Part shown: in pieces, positions 1 through 8,327 of the stretch
Position numbering within the stretch: the stretch's first letter is position 1
How the letters are laid out: every line of letters starts with the position of its first letter
From: a virus
IMG/VR virus record: IMGVR_UViG_3300021197_001364
Coordinates: 1-26,118 of that record
Strand: one strand, 5' to 3'
Length of the DNA stretch: 26,118 nucleotides
The notes under the pieces: model-generated
Told to the model about the DNA's origin: nothing
What the model saw: the letters and a program-made list of their open reading frames with translations, nothing else
Databases searched by the model: none
Translations under genes and position numbers: made by a program

Positions 1-2530
1 TACCTTGAGCATCAACCGTGATGTCTGCATTTGTGTAACTTCCAGCAGTTACGGATGTGTTTGCAAGATGCGATGCACCAATGCCATCGGCTTTAACTCT
101 TAGCGAATCACTATTTATTTCTATTGTGCTGTCATCAACATTTACACTTAAAGTATCGCCCGTTAATGTTAAACCGTCTCCAGCAGTAAGGTTTGTGTCA
201 TCCCCAATGTCAATTTGACCCAGCGTTATTGCTTGAGTTGAAATTGAAAGATAATCATGACTTGATGTAACCAATGTTACATTCGTGGAGTTGTCAGTAC
301 CGGCAGCGTCTACACCTAGTGTAGTTCTCATCGCTGAAACATTCGCATCATCCAATAAACCCCTAGCTGCTGCTGTCAAGTCCGTAACAGCATACGTATC
401 AGAGCCTGTGGTGTAAATCATCTTGTCAGCAGCGGTAGTTAATCCAGCTATAGATGTCAAGCCTGCGTCTACAGCTTGTTTGCCAGCTAATGCAGTAGTA
501 ATAGTTGAGGCATAACTAGCATCGTCATTAATCGCTGCTGCAAGTTCATTCAGTGTATCTAAAGCTCCGGGCGCTCCACCAATAAGATTGGTTATCTCTG
601 TGTCTACATAAGATTTAATAGATTGCTGTGTAGCTAAATGACTAGCGCTATTGGAAGTCATGTCATCTTCATCTTTGACGGGAACGGTAAAGTCTATATT
701 ACCATCCGTATCGTCGTAAGTGACAGTTATAAATGTCTCATCACCATCTAGCATACCTCCCACAAAGTCCTCAACCTCCTCTTGGGTAAGTTGAGTATCT
801 GTGTTTGTTACTGTCTCTGTTGCTGTTACCAATCCCGTAACATGTCCATTACTATCAAGAGTGATATCTTGTATGTACGTCCTACCGCTATTGTCAGAGG
901 ATGATGCAGCGCTAATATTTGGATGAGCGGTCAAAAAACCAGCGGAACTATTGTCGTAATTGGCAAGGTTGTTGTCTACAACAAAATCCATGTTGCCGTT
1001 GCTATCGTCATAGGTGACAGTTATAAGAGTTTTTGTACCACCCGTTGCAACTAAGGGACCAGCTATATCTTGCACTTCCTCTGTGGAAAGTTGTGTGTTA
1101 GTATCTGTTACAGTCTCGGTGGCTGTGGTTAATGCAGTGACATGACCATTGCTATCTAAAGTAATGTCTTGGATGTAAGTTCTACCAGAATTATCACTGC
1201 TTGAAGCAGCACTAATCGTCGGGTGCGCAGTTAAGTATCCAGCAGAACTGTGATCTCCCCACCCGTATGCCGTATCCCACTGACCAACCTTAGTGTCTGT
1301 AATCGTGTTAGTACCCATATCAATGCTATTTCCGTTAGCATCTAATGTGCCACCCAGCTGAGGTGTTGCGTCTTCAACCACATTGGAGATACCACCACCA
1401 CCACCACCACCAGTTAAACCAGAAACAGCAACAATATCAGCGGCATTTGTATCTACTCTTGACTCAAAGTATCCTGAATTCGCAGTGATACTAGAAGAGT
1501 TAGTTGAGATGCTAGAATCTGCCGAGTCTACGCGAGACTCAAAATAGCCAGAAAGAGAAGCGTCATTGTAGAGCAAACCAGACACTGTTGCTATGTCGGC
1601 TTTATTTTGATCTATTAATTGACCGCTAATGAAAGGCAATCCAGCGGTTGTTTGAATAGTTAAGTCAGAAAATCTTACTGAAGAAAATCTACCACTTGGA
1701 GATATAACATCACCAACTGTTTGAAAATGACCATCCTTATCTATACTTGCTTTTTCCGTAGATCCAACATTCCAAACTTGTAAATCTGCGATTTGACCAA
1801 CACCGGCGTTAACAGAAAGAATATCTTGAGATACAGAATTATTGGATATAGTTGTGGTATTGTCAGAGTTAATTACCAGAGAGTCAACAGAAATATTACC
1901 AGTACTTGTCGTAAAATTTAATATTTCTTCTAGTCTGTGAGTAAATTTTAATCCTTCTGAAGCACTGTCATCAATAGAGAGATATGCTAAACCATTACCT
2001 TTTAGTTCTACAAAGCCATCTTTTGCAGATACGTAGCCATAGGAGGGCGCTATTGTCTCAGTTGAAGAAGTTTTTAAACCTAATTTCCAAGTTGGGTCTG
2101 TACCCTCTTCTATAAAGAAAGAAGCAACCCTATTTGTGAAATCTGTAGATAAAGCCTGCCAGTAATCGCCGTCGTCAGATCTTTTAAATGCAAATGGTGT
2201 TGGAAAAACAACTAAGTCATTTTCGTCTTTAAATATAAGTTTTTCAGAAGGAACAACACAAAATACTATTGATGCACCAACTAAGGATATTTTAGAGCCG
2301 GAATCGGAACTTGTTATTACAGTGTCTCTAGTTAGGGTGTTTGAAGAGTAAGTACCTACACCTATTTCATATTTACTTTCATTTTGTATACAGTAGTATG
2401 TAGTGTTACCTTCTCCAACACCGCTAGAAAACGACTGAAACCCACCAAACGTACCGCCACTAAGGGTAATAGTACCAGTACCCTCAGTCGTGGTAGTTTC
2501 TTTTACTCTGTCAGCTATTATAAGTGGCAT
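1..2530 (-). CDS. Long tail fibre / receptor-binding structural protein (3' end outside window)
   Basis: Reading the minus strand from an ATG at 2530 gives 843 uninterrupted codons that leave the window at base 1, so the C-terminus is missing. The start lies 2 bases after the glycosyltransferase stop and has an AGGGA ribosome site. The N-terminal ~280 residues include a short attachment-like domain (MPLIIADRVKETTTTEGTG) and a 'VGSTEKASIDKDG' stretch. Then come a run of six glycines, the VEDATPQLGGTLDANG segment and two ~90-aa repeats with YIQDITLDSNGHVT cores. The last visible part (SYTNADITVDAQG) is also typical of repetitive phage fibres. It is Ser/Thr/Asp/Gly-rich with few Cys, as expected of a trimeric beta-rich fibre. 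Role (inferred): distal host recognition. A chaperone or adhesin tip may lie beyond the left edge. Confidence 0.85.
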   Translation of the reverse strand, partial: MPLIIADRVKETTTTEGTGTITLSGGTFGGFQSFSSGVGEGNTTYYCIQNESKYEIGVGTYSSNTLTRDTVITSSDSGSKISLVGASIVFCVVPSEKLIFKDENDLVVFPTPFAFKRSDDGDYWQALSTDFTNRVASFFIEEGTDPTWKLGLKTSSTETIAPSYGYVSAKDGFVELKGNGLAYLSIDDSASEGLKFTHRLEEILNFTTSTGNISVDSLVINSDNTTTISNNSVSQDILSVNAGVGQIADLQVWNVGSTEKASIDKDGHFQTVGDVISPSGRFSSVRFSDLTIQTTAGLPFISGQLIDQNKADIATVSGLLYNDASLSGYFESRVDSADSSISTNSSSITANSGYFESRVDTNAADIVAVSGLTGGGGGGGISNVVEDATPQLGGTLDANGNSIDMGTNTITDTKVGQWDTAYGWGDHSSAGYLTAHPTISAASSSDNSGRTYIQDITLDSNGHVTALTTATETVTDTNTQLSTEEVQDIAGPLVATGGTKTLITVTYDDSNGNMDFVVDNNLANYDNSSAGFLTAHPNISAASSSDNSGRTYIQDITLDSNGHVTGLVTATETVTNTDTQLTQEEVEDFVGGMLDGDETFITVTYDDTDGNIDFTVPVKDEDDMTSNSASHLATQQSIKSYVDTEITNLIGGAPGALDTLNELAAAINDDASYASTITTALAGKQAVDAGLTSIAGLTTAADKMIYTTGSDTYAVTDLTAAARGLLDDANVSAMRTTLGVDAAGTDNSTNVTLVTSSHDYLSISTQAITLGQIDIGDDTNLTAGDGLTLTGDTLSVNVDDSTIEINSDSLRVKADGIGASHLANTSVTAGSYTNADITVDAQG
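683..1249 (-). repeat. Two ~90-aa tandem repeats inside the tail fibre, 300-bp register
   Basis: Translated copies at 977-1249 and 683-949 both run SSAG(Y/F)LTAHP, then ISAASSSDNSGRTYIQDI, TLDSNGHVT, TATETVT, TQL, ITVTYDD and end at DF(V/T)V. Matching positions lie exactly 300 bases apart (for example the SSAG segments at 1249 and 949). Protein identity is high while third-codon positions have diverged, which points to an old duplication kept by selection. Confidence 0.85.
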
Positions 2531-2532
2531 TT

Positions 2533-3588
2533 CTATTCCCTGTTATATAGATATTTTGCTTCTCTTATAAAAGAATTATACACTATTTCATCAAAATCAT
2601 TTTGATTTACAAAATAATCGTGTACAGGACTCAAGTCAAGACCTAATTCCACATACTCAAGCACATAATTTCTTACTTTATAGTAATGTTCTAGAGGATA
2701 TCCGGGAGTTCCCACTCTGTGGAATTTGTGCATCCAAGCTAAAAACGGTAAACAGTAGGCTTTATGCCCTGCTTTTCTGAACTTCTCGTGTATATAGCAC
2801 TCTTCACCACCAAAACCCCTAGCGTGTTGATTATAACCCAACCAAGCCTCTTTTCTCACAAAAAAACAACCCGTTCCTTGACCAAAAATTTCAAATGGTT
2901 CTTCGTCAAATGTTTTTACTGCTAATGAATGTCCATCATTTGACAAGGATCTGTAATAATTATCTTCTTCAAGATTAGAGAAATTATATCCACATACGGG
3001 ACACTCTTTAATTATTTTACTATCTTTAGTAGATCTAACTATAAGTTCCTCGTCCGACAACTCCAAATCATAATAAAAGTCGTCGCATGAACACTTCCAA
3101 GATGTAGCCCAACTTCCCCACATTCCACCACCCCAAGTATTTCTAAAGTGGGTAGACACACTTTTGCAATTATCGTAAACTAATGGGCCATTATAAAGAT
3201 TATTAGTATCTGGGTTTTCATCCATAAATTCAAAAAGCTTTTCAAATACTGTGGTCGTGGGACACAATAGAACATGAGAATCTAACATTAGTATAAATTC
3301 ACCATTAGCGGCGGCAATCGCTGAATCCTTTGCTACAGCCGTTCCTTTATTTTCCCTTTGTATAGTATAACTAAGAGATTTTTCAGGTGCTAAATTTTGA
3401 ATTGCAAAGTTTTTTAACTCTCTAGCATGATTAGAATCTGGATTATTTTCACAGATCACAAACTCAATTTGTTGTAATAAATCTTGTCTCCCGTTAAATG
3501 TAAGCTCTTTCCTTATATCCTGAATAGTAAAATAAGCACCGTCCAAATCGTCGTAGTGGGCTATTGCCACTGAAAGTCTTTTTTCCAA
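2533..3588 (-). CDS. GT-A family glycosyltransferase with zinc-ribbon-like insert
   Basis: Predicted 351-aa nucleotide-sugar glycosyltransferase of the GT-A/GT2-GT27 type. Residues 5-55 form an opening Rossmann-like strand (LSVAIAHYDD ... EFVICENN). ENKGTAVAKDSAI (79-91) and GEFILMLDSHVLL (96-108) follow. DSH at 103-105 sits where metal-binding DxD or DxH is expected. GFGGEE (258-263) and MHKFHR (286-291) resemble the GGEN and His-rich C-terminal motifs of polypeptide GalNAc-transferases. A Cys insert (C166, C168, C196, C199) interrupts the domain. No signal peptide or membrane segment is seen. The start is TTG, chosen because TAAAGGAG lies 6-7 bases upstream and no ATG occurs before the catalytic motif. 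It is sandwiched between adhesin genes, so a virion adhesin or host surface glycan is the likely acceptor. The acceptor and sugar are unknown. Confidence 0.85.
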   Translation of the reverse strand: MEKRLSVAIAHYDDLDGAYFTIQDIRKELTFNGRQDLLQQIEFVICENNPDSNHARELKNFAIQNLAPEKSLSYTIQRENKGTAVAKDSAIAAANGEFILMLDSHVLLCPTTTVFEKLFEFMDENPDTNNLYNGPLVYDNCKSVSTHFRNTWGGGMWGSWATSWKCSCDDFYYDLELSDEELIVRSTKDSKIIKECPVCGYNFSNLEEDNYYRSLSNDGHSLAVKTFDEEPFEIFGQGTGCFFVRKEAWLGYNQHARGFGGEECYIHEKFRKAGHKAYCLPFLAWMHKFHRVGTPGYPLEHYYKVRNYVLEYVELGLDLSPVHDYFVNQNDFDEIVYNSFIREAKYLYNRE

Positions 3589-3599
3589 TCTACTCTCCT

Positions 3600-4613
3600 T
3601 TAAAAATCTATTTGTCTTGTAACTGTACTACCAACGGAAGGGAAATAAATACCTGTTACTGCTGTCTCACAACAGTAAATCTTTATTTCAAAACCATCGC
3701 CTGTTTGCAAACCCGCTGTGTATTCTGGGAAATATGTGCTGAATATTTCACCTATCCCTTCTGAAAGAGTCGAAGACAATGTAGATACATTATTCATAAC
3801 CGCTGTTTTGTCTGGACAGTCTTCTTCTTCTCCGGGTAGAAGAGGTGAGGGTTTAAAGCAATCACTACCATCTCCTCCTTCACTTCCAACATATCCCCAA
3901 GCATCTGGACCATCATAATCCCACTCATAGGTTGCGGACATAGCAAATTTTGATTCACATTCTGAATCGCAGGTTGGGGCGGGCGTTGTAGTGGTTGTCG
4001 TAGTAGTAGTAGTGGTAGTAGTGGTAGTTTGCTCTGGAGTACAACAAGATGGAGTATACCTTCTTTGGCCTATTTTTAAAGGTCCGATAAAACTATTAGG
4101 ATCTATCTTACATTCACCTTTCCTGTTAGCATTTGGAATTAATTTCCAAGCTGTCTCAAAACCTGTCTGTATATACTGCCATTCACAAGCGCTTAGATTA
4201 TCATCACATTGAAAAAACCCATCAATCTCTGAGCAAGAGTTTGGACCAATGGTTGTTGTTGTAGTCCTCCTTTTGGCACACGGTTGACTTTGACTATTTT
4301 CACCTATTCTAAAATCAGTTTTTGTTTTAAAGAATATACCCCCTAACTGCACTGATCTTCTGTCACACTCAGACTTAGTTAGGCCATCCACGCTTATCTG
4401 AAAATTTTGATTAATTTCACCATTAGCATCTATAGGGCCATAGCAACATAAACCAATTTCATGTTTAACACAATCTGACCTTGGGCTACAAACACCATCC
4501 CTCTCATCACACTCACCTCTAGAAAGATTTGTTAAAAAACTACCGTCTGGCAAGCAACAAAACTCACAAGAAAATGCTATATTTAATTGGGCTGTACCTG
4601 ATGATATTGTCAT
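3600..4613 (-). CDS. Cys-rich virion-associated protein with poly-threonine linker
   Basis: 337 aa, no enzyme motif recognised. It contains 22 cysteines, including CC pairs at 19-20, 56-57, 190-191 and 314-315. Residues 19-48 (CCLPDGSF ... GECDERDG ... C) and 56-112 (CCYGP ... GLTKSECDRR ... GGIF ... C) fit a repeat of the form CCxPDGxC-(T/L)xxEC-xxxGG-C. A five-Thr run lies at 117-121 and a 15-Thr run at 196-210, followed by PAPTC, a mucin-like linker. No signal peptide or transmembrane segment is seen. The gene starts 4 bases after the stop of the preceding long gene without a clear ribosome site, so translation is probably coupled. Position among fibre genes suggests a tail or adhesin component. 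The next gene is a glycosyltransferase, so the Thr run is a candidate O-glycosylation site (inference). Confidence 0.75.
   Translation of the reverse strand: MTISSGTAQLNIAFSCEFCCLPDGSFLTNLSRGECDERDGVCSPRSDCVKHEIGLCCYGPIDANGEINQNFQISVDGLTKSECDRRSVQLGGIFFKTKTDFRIGENSQSQPCAKRRTTTTTIGPNSCSEIDGFFQCDDNLSACEWQYIQTGFETAWKLIPNANRKGECKIDPNSFIGPLKIGQRRYTPSCCTPEQTTTTTTTTTTTTTTTPAPTCDSECESKFAMSATYEWDYDGPDAWGYVGSEGGDGSDCFKPSPLLPGEEEDCPDKTAVMNNVSTLSSTLSEGIGEIFSTYFPEYTAGLQTGDGFEIKIYCCETAVTGIYFPSVGSTVTRQIDF
3984..4028 (-). repeat. 15-threonine codon run
   Basis: Fifteen consecutive ACN codons (ACT, ACC, ACA and ACG mixed) encode residues 196-210 of the Cys-rich protein, followed by Pro-Ala-Pro-Thr. Mixed codon use shows it is not a pure DNA microsatellite, although a short (GTA)n-like core on the plus strand could allow in-frame length change. 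Confidence 0.95.
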
Positions 4614-4617
4614 TTTA

Positions 4618-7600
4618 TTATACCGGACTGACTGTGTAAGAAACGTTAAAAGTTCCAGTTAGTTTACAACAAATGTTAAGAGTAATTATTTTTTCGTTTT
4701 CGTCTTCTAAGAATGTTATTGTGCCGGAATCATTACTTATAGAACCACAACCAATATCTTGTAATAATAAATTTATTGATGGTATATTATAATCAACCTT
4801 GCATCTTAAACCTTGAACTCTTTTTGTAAAGGTTATATCTACTGTTCTATTGCCAGCTACGTCATCGCATGGCTCTCTTAAATCTATATTATCAACAGAA
4901 ACAAAAGTATTAGATCCGTCAAATAAATCTTCACCACAAGTTTGCACAAAATCATTAGAAAATAACTCTGCGCCACAGTTTAGTTCTGTGAAGTTATCAT
5001 CAAATGGAGTGAATGTATATTCAATTTCATCAAAGGGGATGGGTGATCCATCATAATATTGGAAGCTAGAATTTTCAAAGCAGCCATTTTGTTGAATGTA
5101 TTGATCTATGCCCGTAAGTTCGTTTCTTGGTATTGTAACTACCTGTTGTAAAAACCAAACTGGCTCTTCTGGTGTTCTTTGGTAATATGCGCAACAGCAA
5201 CCAGCCGTAAATTCTGGAGGGCATGGGTTAGATTCACAAGATCCGTTTATGGTTAATGACCAAGGGAAAATGTCAGGTACTTCGTCACAACTAGGTAGAT
5301 GATAACCTTGTGATCCAGCAGGTACACAATCAAAACACTCTCCAGTCTCAACGTTGCACTTATGACTAGTACCACCGCAAATTATACATATAGAATCAGA
5401 GCAATTCTCGAAAGTCTCAATAGTTTGAGTATTGTTTATGGATAGGGGTAAGTCTTCAAAGTCAACATCTGTTCCACCAACTTCCCCGGTTAAGAATAGC
5501 TCTGCATTACTCCAGTACGAATCATTTTTATACTGAATGCCGGGGGCGTTTAATAATTGACCTTTTTGATTTACAAATAAATTTATGTAATCAAAATTAA
5601 ATAGCGGAGTACCGGCATCTTCAGTTTTAGAGTCTACTGGATTACGTCTTGTGTGCTTAACGAATGTACTCTTTGTAAGATAGGTTAATACTCTAAAATT
5701 TCTATCAAGACCACCATTACCATATTTCGGACATCTAAAGTAGACACCGATAATATTATTTTCACCATCTGCAATGTCTGTATCAAAATTTTGCTTTGTG
5801 TATAAAAAGGCTGCGGAAAATCTTTGATTTAATTCCTGCCAGTAGGTGGCTGGGTAATTATCATCCTGCAAATTATCAATATCTGGACCATACCCAGAGT
5901 AAGGATCTGCACAGCTAGATGTTGCGTAATCTATTTTTTTGTATCTAACCCTAGTAAAACCTGTGTCTACACTCCCAGCTTTGTAAATATTTGTTATTAT
6001 ATCTTGTATGTCTGCACCTGAGTTCCTAGCGGCTTCATAATCCATATTAAAACCATCTCGGAAAATTTTTAACGGTGGAGTACTTGATCCAAATGAGTTA
6101 TCGCCAGTATCAGGCACTGATTCGTTATAAAATTCACGTCTATCTTCAGATCTATTATAACGACTACCTCTTTTAAGGATTAGAATTGTATTGTAACCAT
6201 CTGCATCATCATTTTCTAAAATATAACCGAATCCATAGCTTTGATTTACCAAGAATATATCTCTGACGCCTGTGAATGTTCTGGTTCTATTTTCTGGAAC
6301 TTCTTCGTCGAACCACTTCGCCCAACCATACTGGAAGGTATTAGTACTTAACCCTCTAGATGGGTCGTCGGCCCTATTTGGAAGATATGTCGGATCGAAT
6401 GATATCGTCTGAAGTGTTCCGTTGCTCCATAATACTAGATAACAACTTGTTTCCCGGCGTTGTATTTGCCAAGCGCAAAGTGCTTTTTTTATAGTAAGCC
6501 CAGCGGATGGCGCACTAAAACTTCCTTGAATCGCCAAGTGACCGTTTTGACCCCCAACGATTGTGTAATTATCTTCACCAAAAGCTTTTAATATTACTCC
6601 TCCGTCATTTAATAAAACAGCATCAGAAGGTTCGTACCTTTTTCCGTTTGATATAAAGTTTTCGTAATCAGCAAAAGCTTCATCCGAATTTTGATTCATA
6701 TCAAAAAAACCAAACAATGTTACATTGTTATTAGATCCATCCCAAGTTTTGAATCCTAAAAACCCTCTTCCCATAGGCAGTAATTCTACATAGTCAACAG
6801 AACTTTCGGTTTCTTGGTTTTTAGAATTAAGAATTAAAAAATTTGTGTATGAATATCCTGATGTTCCCGATCTGATTCTCTGTACAGAATTAAAATAATC
6901 ATCACCGCCATACTTAGGATTACCCCAAGTTGAGATGCTACCTCCCCCCGTAAGAACCGCAGTTGCATAGAAATTTTCTTCTATTTTTATAGCACCCCTA
7001 ATGCTATTCATTGTACTACGACGAATATCAGCCCTGTCTGAGTTATAAAATTTAATTTTTCGGAGATTAAGCCTGCCGATCACCTGCTGTTCATAAATTG
7101 AACCATATATACCTTTTTGGTCCAGTTTAGTATTATCATCATAAGACTCAAGTCGCTCGCGAGCAGCCGCTTGGTCATCTTCTATGTCTATTGCTGGTCT
7201 TCCGCTAGACACATCTCGTTTTCGTGGAATAAATTTTAAACCTGTTGTTTCAAGTTGAATGTCGGTAACGAGACCGGTTCCGCCATCTGGCTTATAGCTT
7301 ACCGCTGCCCCAGCTTGGTAACTACCCCCTTGGACAATTCTACCACCCGTTGTTATTGCTGTGATTCTACCGCCGTATTTAGAAGACAACTTAGAGAATC
7401 TAGTACCAGTGAGGTGATGGTATAAAAATTCTATATTATCATAATAATCATAAGCTAAAAACCTTACACGCGAAAATCCATCAATATACTCAAATTCTTT
7501 TGCGCCAGCACTCCAAAATGGACCATAGGAGTAATAAATACTACCAAGAGAAGAACTAATTTTACCGTTACTTTTCTCAGTCCAAAAAAGCATTGGTATA

Positions 7601-8313
7601 TCTTCAAAGTTGTCGCTTGCTGTAATATTTTCTTTATCTTCTAAGCTAAAATCATCTTGAATTGGAAATATTCTAGTCTGATGATTAATGTATTCTGCGG
7701 CTAGAAGACCACCGAGGTAGCCTGATCTCTGAGTAAGTTTTTGTTGATGAATATTATCAAGTGTTATGCATAGATATAATGTATTATCATTGGTTACAAA
7801 ATAAAAGTAATTGACTGGATCATGTCGTGGGTAGCTTTCAAAAACTGTGTTAATGTTATTATCGTACCCTCCATTTCCTAAATGATCCGGGTATATTCCT
7901 TTTCCATCGGTCGTATCAGTGCCATAGTTTAATTTTATTTTATGCCGATAATCAAATTTATTGTTATTGAACAGATTGCGAAGTGATGGATTGTCAAATT
8001 GAATCCCCGGAGAAAAATACTGAATATCTCTGAGATAAGAGTTGTATCTACTTTTTGGTGTAAATACTTTTTTAATTGCTTTTGGACCATCGACATCAAA
8101 TATATCTATAGCACAATCAACACGATTGCCACAAGGTAGTCCAGCACTAAACGCCGCATTTGGATACTCAGAACCAGCACACTGCTCTTCAGTTAAAGAG
8201 GGAGTACATCTAGGATAGAGTATTCCAAATACTTCTTCTGTATAACAGCAAGCACCAAGCTCCTTTGCGTTAGGAGGCGGTGTGCAACAGCATCTTAGGC
8301 CCGCGCTAGCCAT
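4618..8313 (-). CDS. Large Cys-rich structural protein with RCC1-like repeats
   Basis: 1231 aa. The N-terminus (residues 8-67) is Cys-rich: CCC at 8-10, then ACCYTEEV ... CTPSLTEEQC ... LPC, a divergent copy of the CCxxDG-type repeat in the next gene. Residues 100-350 are aromatic- and Asn-rich with no family recognised. Around 449-471 (YATAVLTGGGSISTWGNPKYGG) and 564-600 (DAVLLNDGGVILKAFGED) are RCC1-like beta-propeller blades, and further blade-like segments (CYLVLWSNGTLQTISFD, GFGYILENDD) follow. The C-terminal third (971-1041) returns to Cys clusters: CIICGGTSHKC, CFDC, AGCCC. It ends in a beta-rich domain with paired Cys (1215-1216). The ATG has a strong AAGGAGAGG site. Probable tail-associated adhesin or baseplate-distal protein, possibly disulfide-stabilised after release. 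Function is inferred from context. Confidence 0.75.
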   Translation of the reverse strand: MASAGLRCCCTPPPNAKELGACCYTEEVFGILYPRCTPSLTEEQCAGSEYPNAAFSAGLPCGNRVDCAIDIFDVDGPKAIKKVFTPKSRYNSYLRDIQYFSPGIQFDNPSLRNLFNNNKFDYRHKIKLNYGTDTTDGKGIYPDHLGNGGYDNNINTVFESYPRHDPVNYFYFVTNDNTLYLCITLDNIHQQKLTQRSGYLGGLLAAEYINHQTRIFPIQDDFSLEDKENITASDNFEDIPMLFWTEKSNGKISSSLGSIYYSYGPFWSAGAKEFEYIDGFSRVRFLAYDYYDNIEFLYHHLTGTRFSKLSSKYGGRITAITTGGRIVQGGSYQAGAAVSYKPDGGTGLVTDIQLETTGLKFIPRKRDVSSGRPAIDIEDDQAAARERLESYDDNTKLDQKGIYGSIYEQQVIGRLNLRKIKFYNSDRADIRRSTMNSIRGAIKIEENFYATAVLTGGGSISTWGNPKYGGDDYFNSVQRIRSGTSGYSYTNFLILNSKNQETESSVDYVELLPMGRGFLGFKTWDGSNNNVTLFGFFDMNQNSDEAFADYENFISNGKRYEPSDAVLLNDGGVILKAFGEDNYTIVGGQNGHLAIQGSFSAPSAGLTIKKALCAWQIQRRETSCYLVLWSNGTLQTISFDPTYLPNRADDPSRGLSTNTFQYGWAKWFDEEVPENRTRTFTGVRDIFLVNQSYGFGYILENDDADGYNTILILKRGSRYNRSEDRREFYNESVPDTGDNSFGSSTPPLKIFRDGFNMDYEAARNSGADIQDIITNIYKAGSVDTGFTRVRYKKIDYATSSCADPYSGYGPDIDNLQDDNYPATYWQELNQRFSAAFLYTKQNFDTDIADGENNIIGVYFRCPKYGNGGLDRNFRVLTYLTKSTFVKHTRRNPVDSKTEDAGTPLFNFDYINLFVNQKGQLLNAPGIQYKNDSYWSNAELFLTGEVGGTDVDFEDLPLSINNTQTIETFENCSDSICIICGGTSHKCNVETGECFDCVPAGSQGYHLPSCDEVPDIFPWSLTINGSCESNPCPPEFTAGCCCAYYQRTPEEPVWFLQQVVTIPRNELTGIDQYIQQNGCFENSSFQYYDGSPIPFDEIEYTFTPFDDNFTELNCGAELFSNDFVQTCGEDLFDGSNTFVSVDNIDLREPCDDVAGNRTVDITFTKRVQGLRCKVDYNIPSINLLLQDIGCGSISNDSGTITFLEDENEKIITLNICCKLTGTFNVSYTVSPV

Positions 8314-8327
8314 TTTCCTCTCCTTTA

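Noticed and set aside
3991-4212. Plus-strand frame starting with a run of valines
   Set aside because: It is the complement of the poly-Thr codons and has no ribosome site.
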